DNA from: a virus
Strand: one strand, 5' to 3'
Length of the DNA: 57,705 nucleotides
IMG/VR virus record: IMGVR_UViG_3300042320_001544
Location: 1 to 57,705 of that record
In this document: positions 25,026-34,067 of the stretch, in pieces
Position numbering within the stretch: position 1 is the first letter of the stretch
Layout: each line of letters opens with the position of its first letter
Position numbers and translations under genes: made by a program
The notes under the pieces: model-generated
Told to the model about the DNA's origin: nothing
Database searches by the model: none
The model's input: the letters and a program-made list of their open reading frames with translations, nothing else

Positions 25026-26165
25026 ATGCCGATTGCCCAACGATTGCCCAACGGAAAACCTGCGCGTAGCCGGGAGGTGGTGACTTTTGAGGGGGTGAAT
25101 TACCCGCTGGTTTTGGAACTGGGGAAAGGGTGGCGGATGAGATCGCGCTCGATTCATCGGCGGGTTGATTATTTTACGGGCACCCTCAACAAGGTCGTGG
25201 CTCGCCGTTTGTGCCTCGCTCATCTGGCGGAATTGAAGACGGGGAAGCCGAGGCCGACCACTCGGACGCTGGAAGATGTCGTTGCGTGTTATCAGTCGAT
25301 GGCCAAGCGAGCCGGCATGGCAACCGAGAAACTGAACATCCGGAGTTTGCGTCAGGTGGTGCAAGCGGTCACCGGAAAAGATTTGCGGCATTATTACCTG
25401 CACGACCTCGGGCCGGACCTGTGGGCGAAGTATCAAGCCATCAAACAGGGGTTGCCTCGGGTGGATCTGTCGATTCGACGAGCGGCACACACGAGCATCA
25501 ACACTTCGGTGCGCGCGGCGGTGTCGCTGTTTATCCCCAAGCTGAGGCCGGGATATGAACGGGCGGGACTGACGATTCCAGCCGACACTTGCTCAGTGCA
25601 ATGGCTCCAGACTCTCAAGCGCCGGCCTGCGGGGTTTCAGGAGGCCGAGATGTTGGCAGCCTGGGCGGGGTTGACTGATCAACGGGCTTTGTGGTTTGCG
25701 GTGGCTCTAGCGCGGTTTGCGGGGCTGCGGAAAGAAGAGATCGGGGGATGCCGCGGCGGTTGGTTGGTGCGGCATGATGGGGTTTGGTGTTTGGAGATCC
25801 GCGACCGGGAAAGCGAAGGATGGTACACCAAGACCGGAGCGCACTATTTTGCGATGATCACTCACCCCGCGCTGATCGAGGCGTTGCAGGCGGTGCCACC
25901 GGACGATTTGGTCATTGGTGCCATTTCAAACCGCACAAATTGGCTGGATCGGGGGCCGCAACAATGGCTCAGGCCGTTCATGGGCTGCCGTGAGGAAATT
26001 TACAGGCCCCTGCACCGGCTCCGCGCGGCTTATCTGGCCAGCATCCAGCGTGAGGCTTTGATAGAGATGCAGCAGGCGGCTACGCGCAAGGCATCCGCTC
26101 AAGCTGGACACACCCAGACGACCACCACCATGCGCCATTACCTTCCTGCCACCATTTCCGCCTGA
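25026..26165 (+). CDS. int: Tyrosine recombinase (phage integrase)
   Basis: 379 aa. The catalytic set is visible: Arg in ARFAGLRKEEIGG, a beta-strand Lys candidate in WYTKTGAH, the HxxR box in PLHRLRAAYL, His in AQAGHTQTTTTM, and the nucleophile Tyr in MRHYLP near the end. An N-terminal arm-binding-like region and a SAM-like core-binding domain (TLEDVVACYQSMAKRAG ...) precede the catalytic part. It lies next to the tRNA-like attP and would integrate the phage at a tRNA-Lys gene. The start follows GAGTTTGACGT without a Shine-Dalgarno. Confidence 0.92.
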   Translation: MPIAQRLPNGKPARSREVVTFEGVNYPLVLELGKGWRMRSRSIHRRVDYFTGTLNKVVARRLCLAHLAELKTGKPRPTTRTLEDVVACYQSMAKRAGMATEKLNIRSLRQVVQAVTGKDLRHYYLHDLGPDLWAKYQAIKQGLPRVDLSIRRAAHTSINTSVRAAVSLFIPKLRPGYERAGLTIPADTCSVQWLQTLKRRPAGFQEAEMLAAWAGLTDQRALWFAVALARFAGLRKEEIGGCRGGWLVRHDGVWCLEIRDRESEGWYTKTGAHYFAMITHPALIEALQAVPPDDLVIGAISNRTNWLDRGPQQWLRPFMGCREEIYRPLHRLRAAYLASIQREALIEMQQAATRKASAQAGHTQTTTTMRHYLPATISA

Positions 26166-26169
26166 TCTT

Positions 26170-26490
26170 ATGCCTTACAAAGACCCCGAGAAAAGGAAAG
26201 CATGGGACCGTGAGAGATCACGGCGGCGATACATTGAGAATCCCGAGGCTGAGCGTGAGCGCCTGTTTCTGTATTATCAGGAGAACATCGAAAAGCGCCG
26301 GAAGGTGAATGCTCAGGCCGCCCGGAAAGCGGGGAGGAAAGAGAAACCGAAGGGGGCCAAGGCTAAGCCCGAGGTGGTCGTGAGCACTTCGAAACGCTAT
26401 CGGTATTTGAACGGGTTGATCTACTTCACTAGCAAGCGAGGGTTCACGCTAGCTGAAGTGAAGGAGATCCTGAAGGGCTATTCCCCCTAG
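26170..26490 (+). CDS. Small very basic protein, 106 aa
   Basis: MPYKDPEKRKAWDRERSRRRY resembles the opening of many small phage proteins and of some HNH-associated proteins. The middle is Lys/Arg/Ala-rich; the end (YLNGLIYFTSKRGFTLAEVKEIL) could form a small globular domain. It starts 4 nt after the integrase and ends 3 nt before the convergent nozzle-like gene. A DNA-bending accessory factor for recombination is possible but not shown. Confidence 0.6.
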   Translation: MPYKDPEKRKAWDRERSRRRYIENPEAERERLFLYYQENIEKRRKVNAQAARKAGRKEKPKGAKAKPEVVVSTSKRYRYLNGLIYFTSKRGFTLAEVKEILKGYSP

Positions 26491-26493
26491 TTT

Positions 26494-29217
26494 TTACACC
26501 CCTGCCCCAGCCCGATATTCAAGGCTGAGATCCCTCACGATAAACGGCTTTTGCTCCGCGCAGAGGATGCGAAGATTGACTTTCACGGCCGTGTCGAGCG
26601 CGCTGAAAAGCAGTTTGTGCGCCCGGCCTTGGCCGAGGGTGCCGATGTCGCCATAGGTGCGGGTCAGCGTGTTGCCGGCGGCGGTGGTGATCGTCATCTC
26701 CACGAGGCCGCGACTGCCAACCACGGTGTTCCAAATGAGTGACACAAATTGTTTGCGCTGGCTGGCATCATTCAGATCCACCATGCCAGTTTCGATTTCG
26801 GCGATATATGCGCGTCGGTAGGCCCCACCACCCCAGGTTGCTTGTCCGTAGCCGGCATCACCGACCGGCGCGGTATCGGGGATCGCATAGGAGGTGGCCG
26901 GTGCCACGATGGGCAGCGCGTCCGAAAAATCGCCTTGGTTGGCGGTGTCCCAGACAAACAAATTCATACTTTCGTCTGCAAAGATAAACTCAGGCCGGTT
27001 TGGCTCCATGCCCGTGAGCCCGTGAATCTTTGGGTGATCAAACTCACCCACCAAGCCCTTGGCTAAGAAGTCGTAGGCAAACCCTTTCAAGGTGCCATCG
27101 AGCGCTGGCACAAAAAACCAGATCATCTGTCCGCGGCTATCTGGAAACATAAAAACCCGCTCAGGGTTTTTTTGCACCGCGTCGCGATCTGCGCGAGCCA
27201 TGATATACGCGGCAGAGTCCAGCGCGGCAAAATTTGAATCGTTTCGGCCGTAGCGGGTGCCGTTGAATTGGTAGAGCTGGAGATCCATGCCCAGAAAATA
27301 CAACTCCCCTCCAACCCATTGGGTGATCGCATTGCCGTTGAGTGCGCCGGCGATGCCAGGCGGTTGAAATTGGTTGTCGGGGTTGTTGGGGTCGATGAGC
27401 GACACTCCAACGGCCGTGTGCACCGCGACTCTGAAATTGTCTGAGTACATGGCGGAGATGCGGTTTGACGATGCGCCGTGCCCCTGCCACACCTCGTAGG
27501 CATCGACGTTGGCCCCTTCGGGTGCCAGTTCCGTTTCGTTCGCTGGCCGGGAAACATAGAGCCGGTTTGGTTGGTCCTCGTATCCGCCGGACCAGTGTTG
27601 CCCATTGCATTGCACGCAGTGCAGCGTAGGCAGGGCTTGGTGCTGCTCCACATACATTTCCTGCCCAAATTCAGTGTCTGACCCGATGGTAATTGTCTGG
27701 GTGGTGCCGTTATTTGAGATCGGGTTGTCCGGCTCCACGAGGTAATACAATGCCGTCTCATCCTCACCAAATTGGAGGTAGATTCTTATATTGCTAAACC
27801 GACCACCGCCAGCCACGGGATTGGTCGGGACCGTCACCACGATGTCATTAGCAGCGAGCGCGTTGATGATCACTGAATTCGAAATTGGGCTATTCAGTCC
27901 CTCGTAACCGAGTCCATCGTTGCCGGGGTCAAAATACCGCGCATAAACCGTCACCGTGCGGTTGGAAAACCCTGTGCTTTTACCGGTGCCACTCCCACCG
28001 GAAAGCGCGGTCATCGACCACGAGCCCGTGTCAGTAGTCGTGTTTGCGGCTGAGGTCGAGGCGCTTAGAATGGTGATCGCTTTCGAGTCGCCATTCACGA
28101 ACGAAACAATGGCGTTGTTGCTCGATCCCCCTGAGCCCGGCGCTGTAAACACGGTGTAATGGTAAGGGCTGGCCACCGTGCCCAACCCCGTCAGTGTCGA
28201 GCGAATGCCGACCCCGTACGGGTCGTAACTGATACGCACATAAATGCGCCCATTGGCAGTTGACCCCGGAAAATTGGTGGCGTTGGCCTCAAACGTCAGT
28301 GAGGCCGCGCCTGCGCGTTGGCCCGATCCGCCTCCGCCGGGAATGGTGTACTTGGCGGAGACGTTGGTGCTGGACGTAGGTGGCGTCACTGAGACTTGCG
28401 GGGCCGCCGGTCGCGTGTTGTCACCTGAGAGCCGCCACTTGCCTGGGATCGCCGTGCGAGTGATTTGCACGATGGCCGGAATGTCTTTGCCGTTGCGCAC
28501 ATGCAGCTGGCTCTGGAAGCGCTGAGCATACCAGCGCGCTGAGGCATGCAGGCGGACGGCCAGCACTTCCCACGTTGCACCGGCGGCGGTAAATTCCACC
28601 GTTCCCGTGTAGGTAGCATCATCCCCGCAGTAAAACGGTCCTCCGCGCGCCTTGCCGGCGGGGATGTTGTAGAACAGCAAAAAAGTTTTTCCGTATTTGC
28701 TCAGCAGCAGCGCCACGGTGCTATCCGCGTCGGCCAAGTTGCGCTGCGGTTGCAGTTGCAGGAACCCCGTGCCTCCCGTCATGGAAATCAGCGCCGAGGA
28801 TGGCGTCAGCGATAAACCGCAGATGTTGCCAACCAAATTCCTCACATAATAATTGGTGCTCGTGTTGAACGTGTGCGGGCTGCCGGAAATGGAGGCCGTG
28901 GGAAAGGTGCCCGTGGTCGAGACGCGCACGATCTCGCCAGCGGTCAAAAAATTTTGATAGACGTTCAGCTCAGTGGGGGTGCCTGCACGAGTGGTGCACT
29001 TGGCCAACGGAGGCCGCAGCGCGGTAATTGTCGTCTTGAGCGTTTCGCTCGCCCCCAGCGCCCACAGCCGCTGGTAAATGGGCATTCCCTTGAATCCGCC
29101 CCATGGGCGCAAAAGGATGTTTTTTGCTTTTTGCAGCTTGGTGCCGAGGTGAGTGGTTTCCAGCAGCGTCGAGATTCCGCCAAACCCTCGAATTGGAAAG
29201 ACGCTTGTTTTAGCCAT
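26494..29217 (-). CDS. Tail nozzle-like (tail tubular protein B-type) structural protein, 907 aa
   Basis: The large beta-rich protein opens with MAKTSVFPIRGFGGIST and carries a repeat-like Gly/Ser/Thr-rich central region. The later segment (NRLYVSRPANETELAP, YEVWQGHG, RISAMYSDNFRVAVHTAVGVSLI, QWVGGELYFLG, LQLYQFNGTRYG) resembles the beta-propeller of short-tail nozzle proteins, where 'wfS/yvSrp' and metric-strand repeats are typical. It lies at the far end of the head module after capsid and neck genes. Assignment by pattern, length and position. Confidence 0.6.
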   Translation of the reverse strand: MAKTSVFPIRGFGGISTLLETTHLGTKLQKAKNILLRPWGGFKGMPIYQRLWALGASETLKTTITALRPPLAKCTTRAGTPTELNVYQNFLTAGEIVRVSTTGTFPTASISGSPHTFNTSTNYYVRNLVGNICGLSLTPSSALISMTGGTGFLQLQPQRNLADADSTVALLLSKYGKTFLLFYNIPAGKARGGPFYCGDDATYTGTVEFTAAGATWEVLAVRLHASARWYAQRFQSQLHVRNGKDIPAIVQITRTAIPGKWRLSGDNTRPAAPQVSVTPPTSSTNVSAKYTIPGGGGSGQRAGAASLTFEANATNFPGSTANGRIYVRISYDPYGVGIRSTLTGLGTVASPYHYTVFTAPGSGGSSNNAIVSFVNGDSKAITILSASTSAANTTTDTGSWSMTALSGGSGTGKSTGFSNRTVTVYARYFDPGNDGLGYEGLNSPISNSVIINALAANDIVVTVPTNPVAGGGRFSNIRIYLQFGEDETALYYLVEPDNPISNNGTTQTITIGSDTEFGQEMYVEQHQALPTLHCVQCNGQHWSGGYEDQPNRLYVSRPANETELAPEGANVDAYEVWQGHGASSNRISAMYSDNFRVAVHTAVGVSLIDPNNPDNQFQPPGIAGALNGNAITQWVGGELYFLGMDLQLYQFNGTRYGRNDSNFAALDSAAYIMARADRDAVQKNPERVFMFPDSRGQMIWFFVPALDGTLKGFAYDFLAKGLVGEFDHPKIHGLTGMEPNRPEFIFADESMNLFVWDTANQGDFSDALPIVAPATSYAIPDTAPVGDAGYGQATWGGGAYRRAYIAEIETGMVDLNDASQRKQFVSLIWNTVVGSRGLVEMTITTAAGNTLTRTYGDIGTLGQGRAHKLLFSALDTAVKVNLRILCAEQKPFIVRDLSLEYRAGAGV

Positions 29218-29222
29218 GAGAA

Positions 29223-30155
29223 TTAATCAGTGAAATCGCCGGCGCAGACCACGTTGCTCTCAACGTAGCCGTGAGGTTTGAGCGATTCGAGCATAGCCAG
29301 CGCGGTGTCGTAATCGTCCTGTAGATCGTTGCGATTGCCTGCAAACTGAGGCCAGCTTGAAAATTTCATTCTAAAGATCGGCATCAAGATGGACTCATGG
29401 TAAGCATGCGGGACCAGCCATGTGCGGCTATCGTTCCACGCCGTTACCCGGGGGGCCGTTTGCTCCACCTTCATGGTGATCACCATTTGCTCATCGGGCA
29501 GGCTGGAAAAGCGGAGCACGGGACCGCGGGATCCGTTGAAGGTGCTTTGTTGCACAATCAAGTAAGCGGTCGGCGTCTGAATTTCGCGCTGAGCAAAGGT
29601 CAACGGGTAGAGCCATGGGCCAGCGCCGTGATTGCTGTTCATGGTGCCGCCGGCGTCGTAGGTCTGGCGGGTGCGCTCACTCTCCAGCGGGACCAGTTCC
29701 CACTTGCCCTCGATCACCACGGGCGGGATCACCTGCCTTACATTCTCACCGGGCTGGATGACATCCTGATAAATCGTGGCCACGACTCCCGCGGCCGTCG
29801 GGCCGGTGTAGGGCTTGAGCAGCGTCGGGCTCGCGCCGGCGGCCGTAATGATCACGTTTTGCGCTTCATCGCCGGGAATAACAATGGTGCAGCCGGCCAT
29901 CCATGACGCATAACCCGTGATGGTGATCGCTTGGGAGTTCTGCGTCACTGATACCGTGACCGATTGCGGGCCCCGAATCAGATAGCCCTGCGGTTCCTCG
30001 CACCAAAACGAATCACCCATCAAAGTGTAAATGTGCTGCAAAGAGGCATTCAGATCCCGCAGCATGCGGTCGGCCGTGCCCGGCGCGGCGTGGGAGATGT
30101 CCTCAATGCCCAAAAGCCCGCACCCATCTTTTTGAATTTCTAGGGCCGCGCTCAT
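29223..30155 (-). CDS. Neck/tail-adaptor-like structural protein, 310 aa
   Basis: A helical N-terminus (TADRMLRDLNASLQHIYTLMGDSFWCEE) is followed by RGPQSVTVSVTQNSQAITITG and WMAGCTIVIPGDEAQNVI, a pattern I know from podovirus-like phage structural genes downstream of the capsid. The C-terminal third is mixed (RMKFSSWPQFAGNRNDLQDDYDTALAMLESL). Its position between capsid and nozzle-like genes suggests a connector or adaptor. Confidence 0.55.
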   Translation of the reverse strand: MSAALEIQKDGCGLLGIEDISHAAPGTADRMLRDLNASLQHIYTLMGDSFWCEEPQGYLIRGPQSVTVSVTQNSQAITITGYASWMAGCTIVIPGDEAQNVIITAAGASPTLLKPYTGPTAAGVVATIYQDVIQPGENVRQVIPPVVIEGKWELVPLESERTRQTYDAGGTMNSNHGAGPWLYPLTFAQREIQTPTAYLIVQQSTFNGSRGPVLRFSSLPDEQMVITMKVEQTAPRVTAWNDSRTWLVPHAYHESILMPIFRMKFSSWPQFAGNRNDLQDDYDTALAMLESLKPHGYVESNVVCAGDFTD

Positions 30156-30158
30156 GGC

Positions 30159-30596
30159 TTATTTGGGGTTGGCTGGCCGGCCGCGTTTTTTGGCCGGCGG
30201 GGTTGTCGCGTCCGGCAGGGGTGGCAAGGGCTTAACAATCCCCACCGGCTCAGGAGACGGACGGGAAACCTGAGCGGTGGGGGTGTTTTTCTTCGCAGCT
30301 CCAACCATGGCTTCGGCGGCAGAAAGGGGTTCAATGGCAAACAGACCGTCCTCGGGCGGATCGGTGCACTCGCCTGTTTCGAGGTTGCGCACCTGAAAAG
30401 CGGTCCAAAAGGTGGAGCCCATGCGCTTCACCAGATCGGCGTTCATCGTTCGAAATGCGGCGTAATCTTTGCAGATGTGGACCTGACAATTGAGGCGCGT
30501 GTCGAGGGTGGTCGAGCCCCCGAGTTTGGGGTGCAACTTGCGAATCACCCCAAAGGTCTTCGACGAACAAATCAAGTATTCAAGTTTGAGCTTCAT
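30159..30596 (-). CDS. Head-module protein, 145 aa, with AT-hook-like C-terminus
   Basis: Start at ATG 30596 (MKLKLEYLICSS). A compact N-terminal domain is followed by a Pro-rich linker and the end PAKKRGRPANPK, whose KRGRP matches an AT-hook. It follows the capsid gene across a strong hairpin. It may be a head-completion or decoration protein. No family recognised. Confidence 0.6.
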   Translation of the reverse strand: MKLKLEYLICSSKTFGVIRKLHPKLGGSTTLDTRLNCQVHICKDYAAFRTMNADLVKRMGSTFWTAFQVRNLETGECTDPPEDGLFAIEPLSAAEAMVGAAKKNTPTAQVSRPSPEPVGIVKPLPPLPDATTPPAKKRGRPANPK

Positions 30597-30610
30597 GGTC
30601 GGAAAGGCAA

Positions 30611-30649
30611 GCGCCCGGCTCCAAAGTGTCACACTTCAAAGCCGGGCGC
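30611..30649 (-). terminator. Strong hairpin between capsid gene and the next gene
   Basis: GCGCCCGGCT (30611-30620) pairs perfectly with AGCCGGGCGC (30640-30649). Inside the loop AAGTGT-C-ACACTT (30624-30636) forms a second stem. No T-run follows on the transcript side, so it may be an attenuator, RNA-processing site or Rho-assisted terminator that lowers expression after the capsid gene. Confidence 0.6.
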
Positions 30650-30650
30650 A

Positions 30651-30670
30651 AGGTAGGAGTCAATTGTTCG
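30651..30670 (-). promoter_or_regulatory. Copy of the recurring motif AATTGACTCCTACC after the capsid stop
   Basis: Minus strand CGAACAATTGACTCCTACCT, 6 nt after the capsid stop codon and directly before the hairpin. Confidence 0.4.
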
Positions 30671-30675
30671 TCACC

Positions 30676-32187
30676 TTAGACAATGGTCGGAAGCCCTTCG
30701 GGATTCCAAGCACTGACGATAATGCCGTAACCATTGACAAGGCCGTTGGCGTCCTGCGTGGCACGAGATCCCCAGCACATTTCCATGCCAATTTCCGAAT
30801 CCAGGCCGTGGTTTTGGTGTTCCTCAGTGCGATGACCAAAGGCCAAACCCTGGGAACCCTGACCGTAACCGCAGGCGATGCCTTCATTGGCGAGGGCGTA
30901 TCCGCGAACATAGGGCTGCCCCTTTTCGTTGCACGGGATCACCTCGCTGCCAATGGCGTGCTGCGTGGTCAGGAAATCGGTCGTCCAGACGCCCGTGTTC
31001 CAAACCACCGTGCCAACGGTGCTCTGGTTGATGGTGCCGCCCGAGGTGCCGCTGCGCAGCGCCTTGGTCAACGTGATCGTGTTGCCGTTGGTAACTTGGT
31101 AGGCATACATGCCGAACTTGCCAGCGTCACCCGTGGCGGCCGATGCCTCCAAATTGCGGATGAGCAGATAGCGCTCGGTGCCGGTCACAGCAGCAATTTT
31201 GTCGCCTTCAAACCCACCAAACGCAGCAGACTCAAAGTACTGCGCATACAGCGGATCCGTTTTGGCGGCGGCAGTTGCGCTTCCACCGAGTTTCAACTGG
31301 TAGCCAGTCGCAGGGGATGCGGCAATGGCTTCACCGAGATAACCAATCGGCGCGCAAAGGGCACCTTGCGGGCCGTCGGCGCTGTCGTTTTCGATCTCCC
31401 AGCGATCCAGCACACAGCCACCCCAGGATGGGAGCAGGCCGGTGTAAAGGCTGTTTTCCTGACCGCGCAGATCGGAGTTGGCGAGCAGCGTTTGCCAGTC
31501 GTTGGAAGACTCGAGTTCGTCGAGCTGCTTGTGAGGCAGCAAGAGGTAATACTTCTTGCGCTCCTGAAGCCCTTTTTTGGCGAGATTCACCGGCTTGGCC
31601 ATGATCGTGCTGAGCGCATTGGCGATGCGCTTGGCGTCGTCGGCCATGAACGTGTCCGCGCTCGTGAGCTGGCTCACGGCAGTTTTGCGACCCGAATAAA
31701 TGGTGTTGCGCGCGTGAGCACGCTTCAGCATTTCCGCTTCCCAGTTGTCGGCTTGGTAGCGCTTGAACCAGTCGGTCAGCTTCACGCGGCTTTTGGCGTC
31801 GATGTTGCCTTTGCCGAGAGTCGTCTGATTCTTGGTGACGTTGTTCCATTTTGCGCCTTTCCACATGACTCCCAATTTGAATTGGTAGAGTTGGAATTTG
31901 GCGCTTTCGCCATTGCCGACACGTTGAGCGCCGGAACCTTGGTAGCCGGGGCCACCAAACGGGGCCTCAACCTGCATGTTCACGGTGTCACCGGCGAGCT
32001 TTTGAGCGTCGAGGACGGTCACGATGGGTTTTCCTTCGCCGGCTCCACCAATGAGTTTGGCGAGGCGGGAGGACCGAATGGTTCCAACGGCCACGGAGGC
32101 CGCCCATTTTTGTTCTTGCGAGTTTGCGCCGGCGGCCGCCACGACTTGGGCGACGGTTTGACCGGTAATGGATGCGTAGTTTGGCAT
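30676..32187 (-). CDS. Major capsid protein, N4-gp56/DUF4043-like
   Basis: 503 aa. The landmarks GDTVNMQVEAPFGG, then KFQLYQFKLGVMWKGAKWNN, RVKLTDWFKRYQADNWEAEM, YYLLLPHKQLDELESSNDW and the later Gly/Ala-rich domain match the N4 gp56/DUF4043 family of HK97-fold capsid proteins. The gene follows the scaffold gene and precedes neck genes, the usual order. Antisense ORFs over this region are shadows. A structured leader lies upstream (32273-32332) and a hairpin downstream, consistent with special control of the most abundant virion protein. Confidence 0.85.
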   Translation of the reverse strand: MPNYASITGQTVAQVVAAAGANSQEQKWAASVAVGTIRSSRLAKLIGGAGEGKPIVTVLDAQKLAGDTVNMQVEAPFGGPGYQGSGAQRVGNGESAKFQLYQFKLGVMWKGAKWNNVTKNQTTLGKGNIDAKSRVKLTDWFKRYQADNWEAEMLKRAHARNTIYSGRKTAVSQLTSADTFMADDAKRIANALSTIMAKPVNLAKKGLQERKKYYLLLPHKQLDELESSNDWQTLLANSDLRGQENSLYTGLLPSWGGCVLDRWEIENDSADGPQGALCAPIGYLGEAIAASPATGYQLKLGGSATAAAKTDPLYAQYFESAAFGGFEGDKIAAVTGTERYLLIRNLEASAATGDAGKFGMYAYQVTNGNTITLTKALRSGTSGGTINQSTVGTVVWNTGVWTTDFLTTQHAIGSEVIPCNEKGQPYVRGYALANEGIACGYGQGSQGLAFGHRTEEHQNHGLDSEIGMEMCWGSRATQDANGLVNGYGIIVSAWNPEGLPTIV

Positions 32188-32352
32188 AACGGTTGTTTGG
32201 GGGGTGGGTGCCCGCCGTTTGCGTCATGGCATCAAACCACGCGCCGCCGGCGAGGCGGGTTTTGGGGTAGATGCAACCCTTGCTTGCCGCAGGTTCGCGG
32301 CTGGGTTGCGTGAATCAGGCGGGTTAGCCTGAGATAGCTCCGGGGCGGTATT
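32188..32352 (-). promoter_or_regulatory. Structured leader upstream of the capsid gene
   Basis: In this 165-bp gap three perfect stems occur: TCAGGC/GCCTGA (32315-32320 with 32327-32332), GCAACCC/GGGTTGC (32273-32279 with 32303-32309), and a nested GCCGC/GCGGC (32286-32290 with 32297-32301). The region between them and the capsid ATG is G-rich on the plus strand. It could be an RNA leader, a processing signal or a terminator followed by a promoter; I see no clear promoter boxes. Confidence 0.5.
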
Positions 32353-33468
32353 TTACCTGAAGGTCACCCCAAGCGTAGCTGCGCTGCCGCCGAGGTCTTC
32401 ATTCAGAAACGCATCGATGTCCGCAAGATCATCACTCTGGGCGGCTGCCTGCAAGCGTTGAACTCGAACGTCATCGGGTGACACGTCTCGAATACTGACA
32501 CGGTGCGCCTGTCCAGTGGAGCCAGAGAACGGCATTGGGCCCGGCTCCGCCTGGGCTGCTGTTCGCTGGGTCGTCTGACGGCCCATTGGGTTTTGGGGGC
32601 TTTGACCCGGCTTCGCCTGGGTTGGAGCAATACCTTGCTCGCGCGCAATTTCTTGCGCGATGAGCAGAGCAAATTGGGGGTGGCGGCGTTTCGCCAAATC
32701 AAGCGCAACGTCGGGATCGTTCGCGATTGAAGGGTCGGCCGCAGCGGCGCGTTCGAGCGCATTGATTTCCTCCATGCGCTGAGTCGTGGCCAAGGTAAAG
32801 GGGTCGTTGTCGTCGGCCAGCGCCGGAAACATGTCGTAGGCAGCCTCCACGGCCGCATCTTCGATCTGCTGCACTTCCGTGGCCTGCTGGCGCTGCGTCA
32901 CGACGTGCTCCCGCTGCATCAGCCGGAGATCGGCAATCAATTCCGCTTGGCGGGTGTTCAGGTCGTACACCTCGCGGTTGTAGGTGGAGCCAATGCCGCC
33001 ATCCTCAGCAAAATCAATGAGTTTGGATCGCACTTCCTCCAACTCGGCTTCGAGCGCATCCATGCTCGGATTGCTTTGCGCGGCCTCGGTTGGAGCGCCG
33101 GTTTCGTCGATCAACCCAAGTTGCTGGTTGGCCATCGCTGAAATCTCTGACGGCGAGAGATCAGGGTTTTTCATGGCAATCTCCAACATGACCTTGTGAG
33201 GTGTTGGAAGGTGCTTGGTGTAAAACCGATCAGGCAGCGTCTCAGGAATCGTCCGCGCTGGCGGTTCTTCGTTCACTGGCGCTGGCGCTGGCACTTTCCG
33301 GTCTTCGACAAATAACGTCTGGGGCGCAGCGTGTTGCACTTGGGACGGTGCCGCTTCCTCGATCACCTCGGGCGCATCGCCCATGCCGGCAAGAGCCGTG
33401 TCCATGGCGGCGTCAAAGTCGGCGTCTTCGGTTTCAATCAAGGTTGGTGCTTCAGCGGTTCCCGTCAT
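32353..33468 (-). CDS. Scaffolding-like protein, 371 aa
   Basis: Start at ATG 33468 (MTGTAEAPTLIETED). The protein is acidic, Ala/Glu/Gln-rich and mostly helical, with a coiled coil (SMDALEAELEEVRSKLIDFAE and further to about residue 210) and a Gln/Pro-rich low-complexity segment. It sits immediately upstream of the capsid gene, as scaffold proteins do. No protease motif is visible in it or nearby. Confidence 0.7.
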   Translation of the reverse strand: MTGTAEAPTLIETEDADFDAAMDTALAGMGDAPEVIEEAAPSQVQHAAPQTLFVEDRKVPAPAPVNEEPPARTIPETLPDRFYTKHLPTPHKVMLEIAMKNPDLSPSEISAMANQQLGLIDETGAPTEAAQSNPSMDALEAELEEVRSKLIDFAEDGGIGSTYNREVYDLNTRQAELIADLRLMQREHVVTQRQQATEVQQIEDAAVEAAYDMFPALADDNDPFTLATTQRMEEINALERAAAADPSIANDPDVALDLAKRRHPQFALLIAQEIAREQGIAPTQAKPGQSPQNPMGRQTTQRTAAQAEPGPMPFSGSTGQAHRVSIRDVSPDDVRVQRLQAAAQSDDLADIDAFLNEDLGGSAATLGVTFR

Positions 33469-33510
33469 GGTGGGTATTCTATGTAATTTACTCCGACCGC
33501 GCAAGAGTTA

Positions 33511-33529
33511 TTCACAATTCAATTGTGAA
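33511..33529. repeat. Perfect palindrome overlapping the glycosyltransferase stop
   Basis: TTCACAATT-C-AATTGTGAA has 9-bp arms. The stop codon of the upstream gene (33521-33519) is inside it. It lies upstream of the scaffold/capsid genes and could be an operator or a weak terminator. Confidence 0.55.
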
Positions 33530-34067
33530 CAACCTCCCACGGTTTGGGTTTGCCGTGATACACCACGACTGCGCCTGAGTCCGGCCCGTGGACTTTAAAA
33601 CTCGTCACCAACGGCGGATGAAGATACTGAATGGAGTCTTTGAGCTTTGAGTAAATCCATTTTTGGTCGCTTCCCGGATGGGGCGTGCCATCGTAATCCA
33701 CTGTGACCTCGGGGCGTGCACCCTGCCACACCATGACGCTGCTGTTGAGATCGGGGAGGAGCGCGTCTTTCATACCCCACACCTGCCCGTTGGCCGTGGG
33801 TAGGTCATCTAGCCAGTTCAGCGGTTTGCGAATGGTCACATCAAGATCGAAATAGCAGGTTTTGCCAAGGTCGTGATCGAACAGTTCAAGCTTCGACCAC
33901 CAACCTTGCCAGCCTTTGACCAATCGAATGCCCGGTTGCTTCGGGTGATCGGTCAGACAAATGAACGGCGCTGGCTTGTAGTGCTGCCACACCATGTCAC
34001 TGAGCCGCTGGACGTGCTCTGGGCCGTAAAGGCCGCCGGTCTTTAGGACGCAAACAAAGGTGTCCAT
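33519..34067 (-). CDS. Glycosyltransferase-like protein, 182 aa
   Basis: VCVLKTGGLYGPEHVQRL and FICLTDHP begin a GT-A-like fold. CYFDLDVTI provides the DxD metal/sugar-nucleotide motif, and the end AVVVYHGKPKPWEV is the 'HGxPKPW' signature of phage-borne glycosyltransferases. It could transfer a sugar to host surface polysaccharide, virion protein or DNA. It overlaps the FkbM-type gene by 25 nt. Confidence 0.75.
   Translation of the reverse strand: MDTFVCVLKTGGLYGPEHVQRLSDMVWQHYKPAPFICLTDHPKQPGIRLVKGWQGWWSKLELFDHDLGKTCYFDLDVTIRKPLNWLDDLPTANGQVWGMKDALLPDLNSSVMVWQGARPEVTVDYDGTPHPGSDQKWIYSKLKDSIQYLHPPLVTSFKVHGPDSGAVVVYHGKPKPWEVVHN

Noticed and set aside
30490-32313. Long plus-strand frame (607 codons) opposite the capsid gene
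   Set aside because: It is antisense to a well-supported capsid protein, its translation is Arg/His/Gly-rich with no domain, and it follows from GC-rich codon bias on the other strand.
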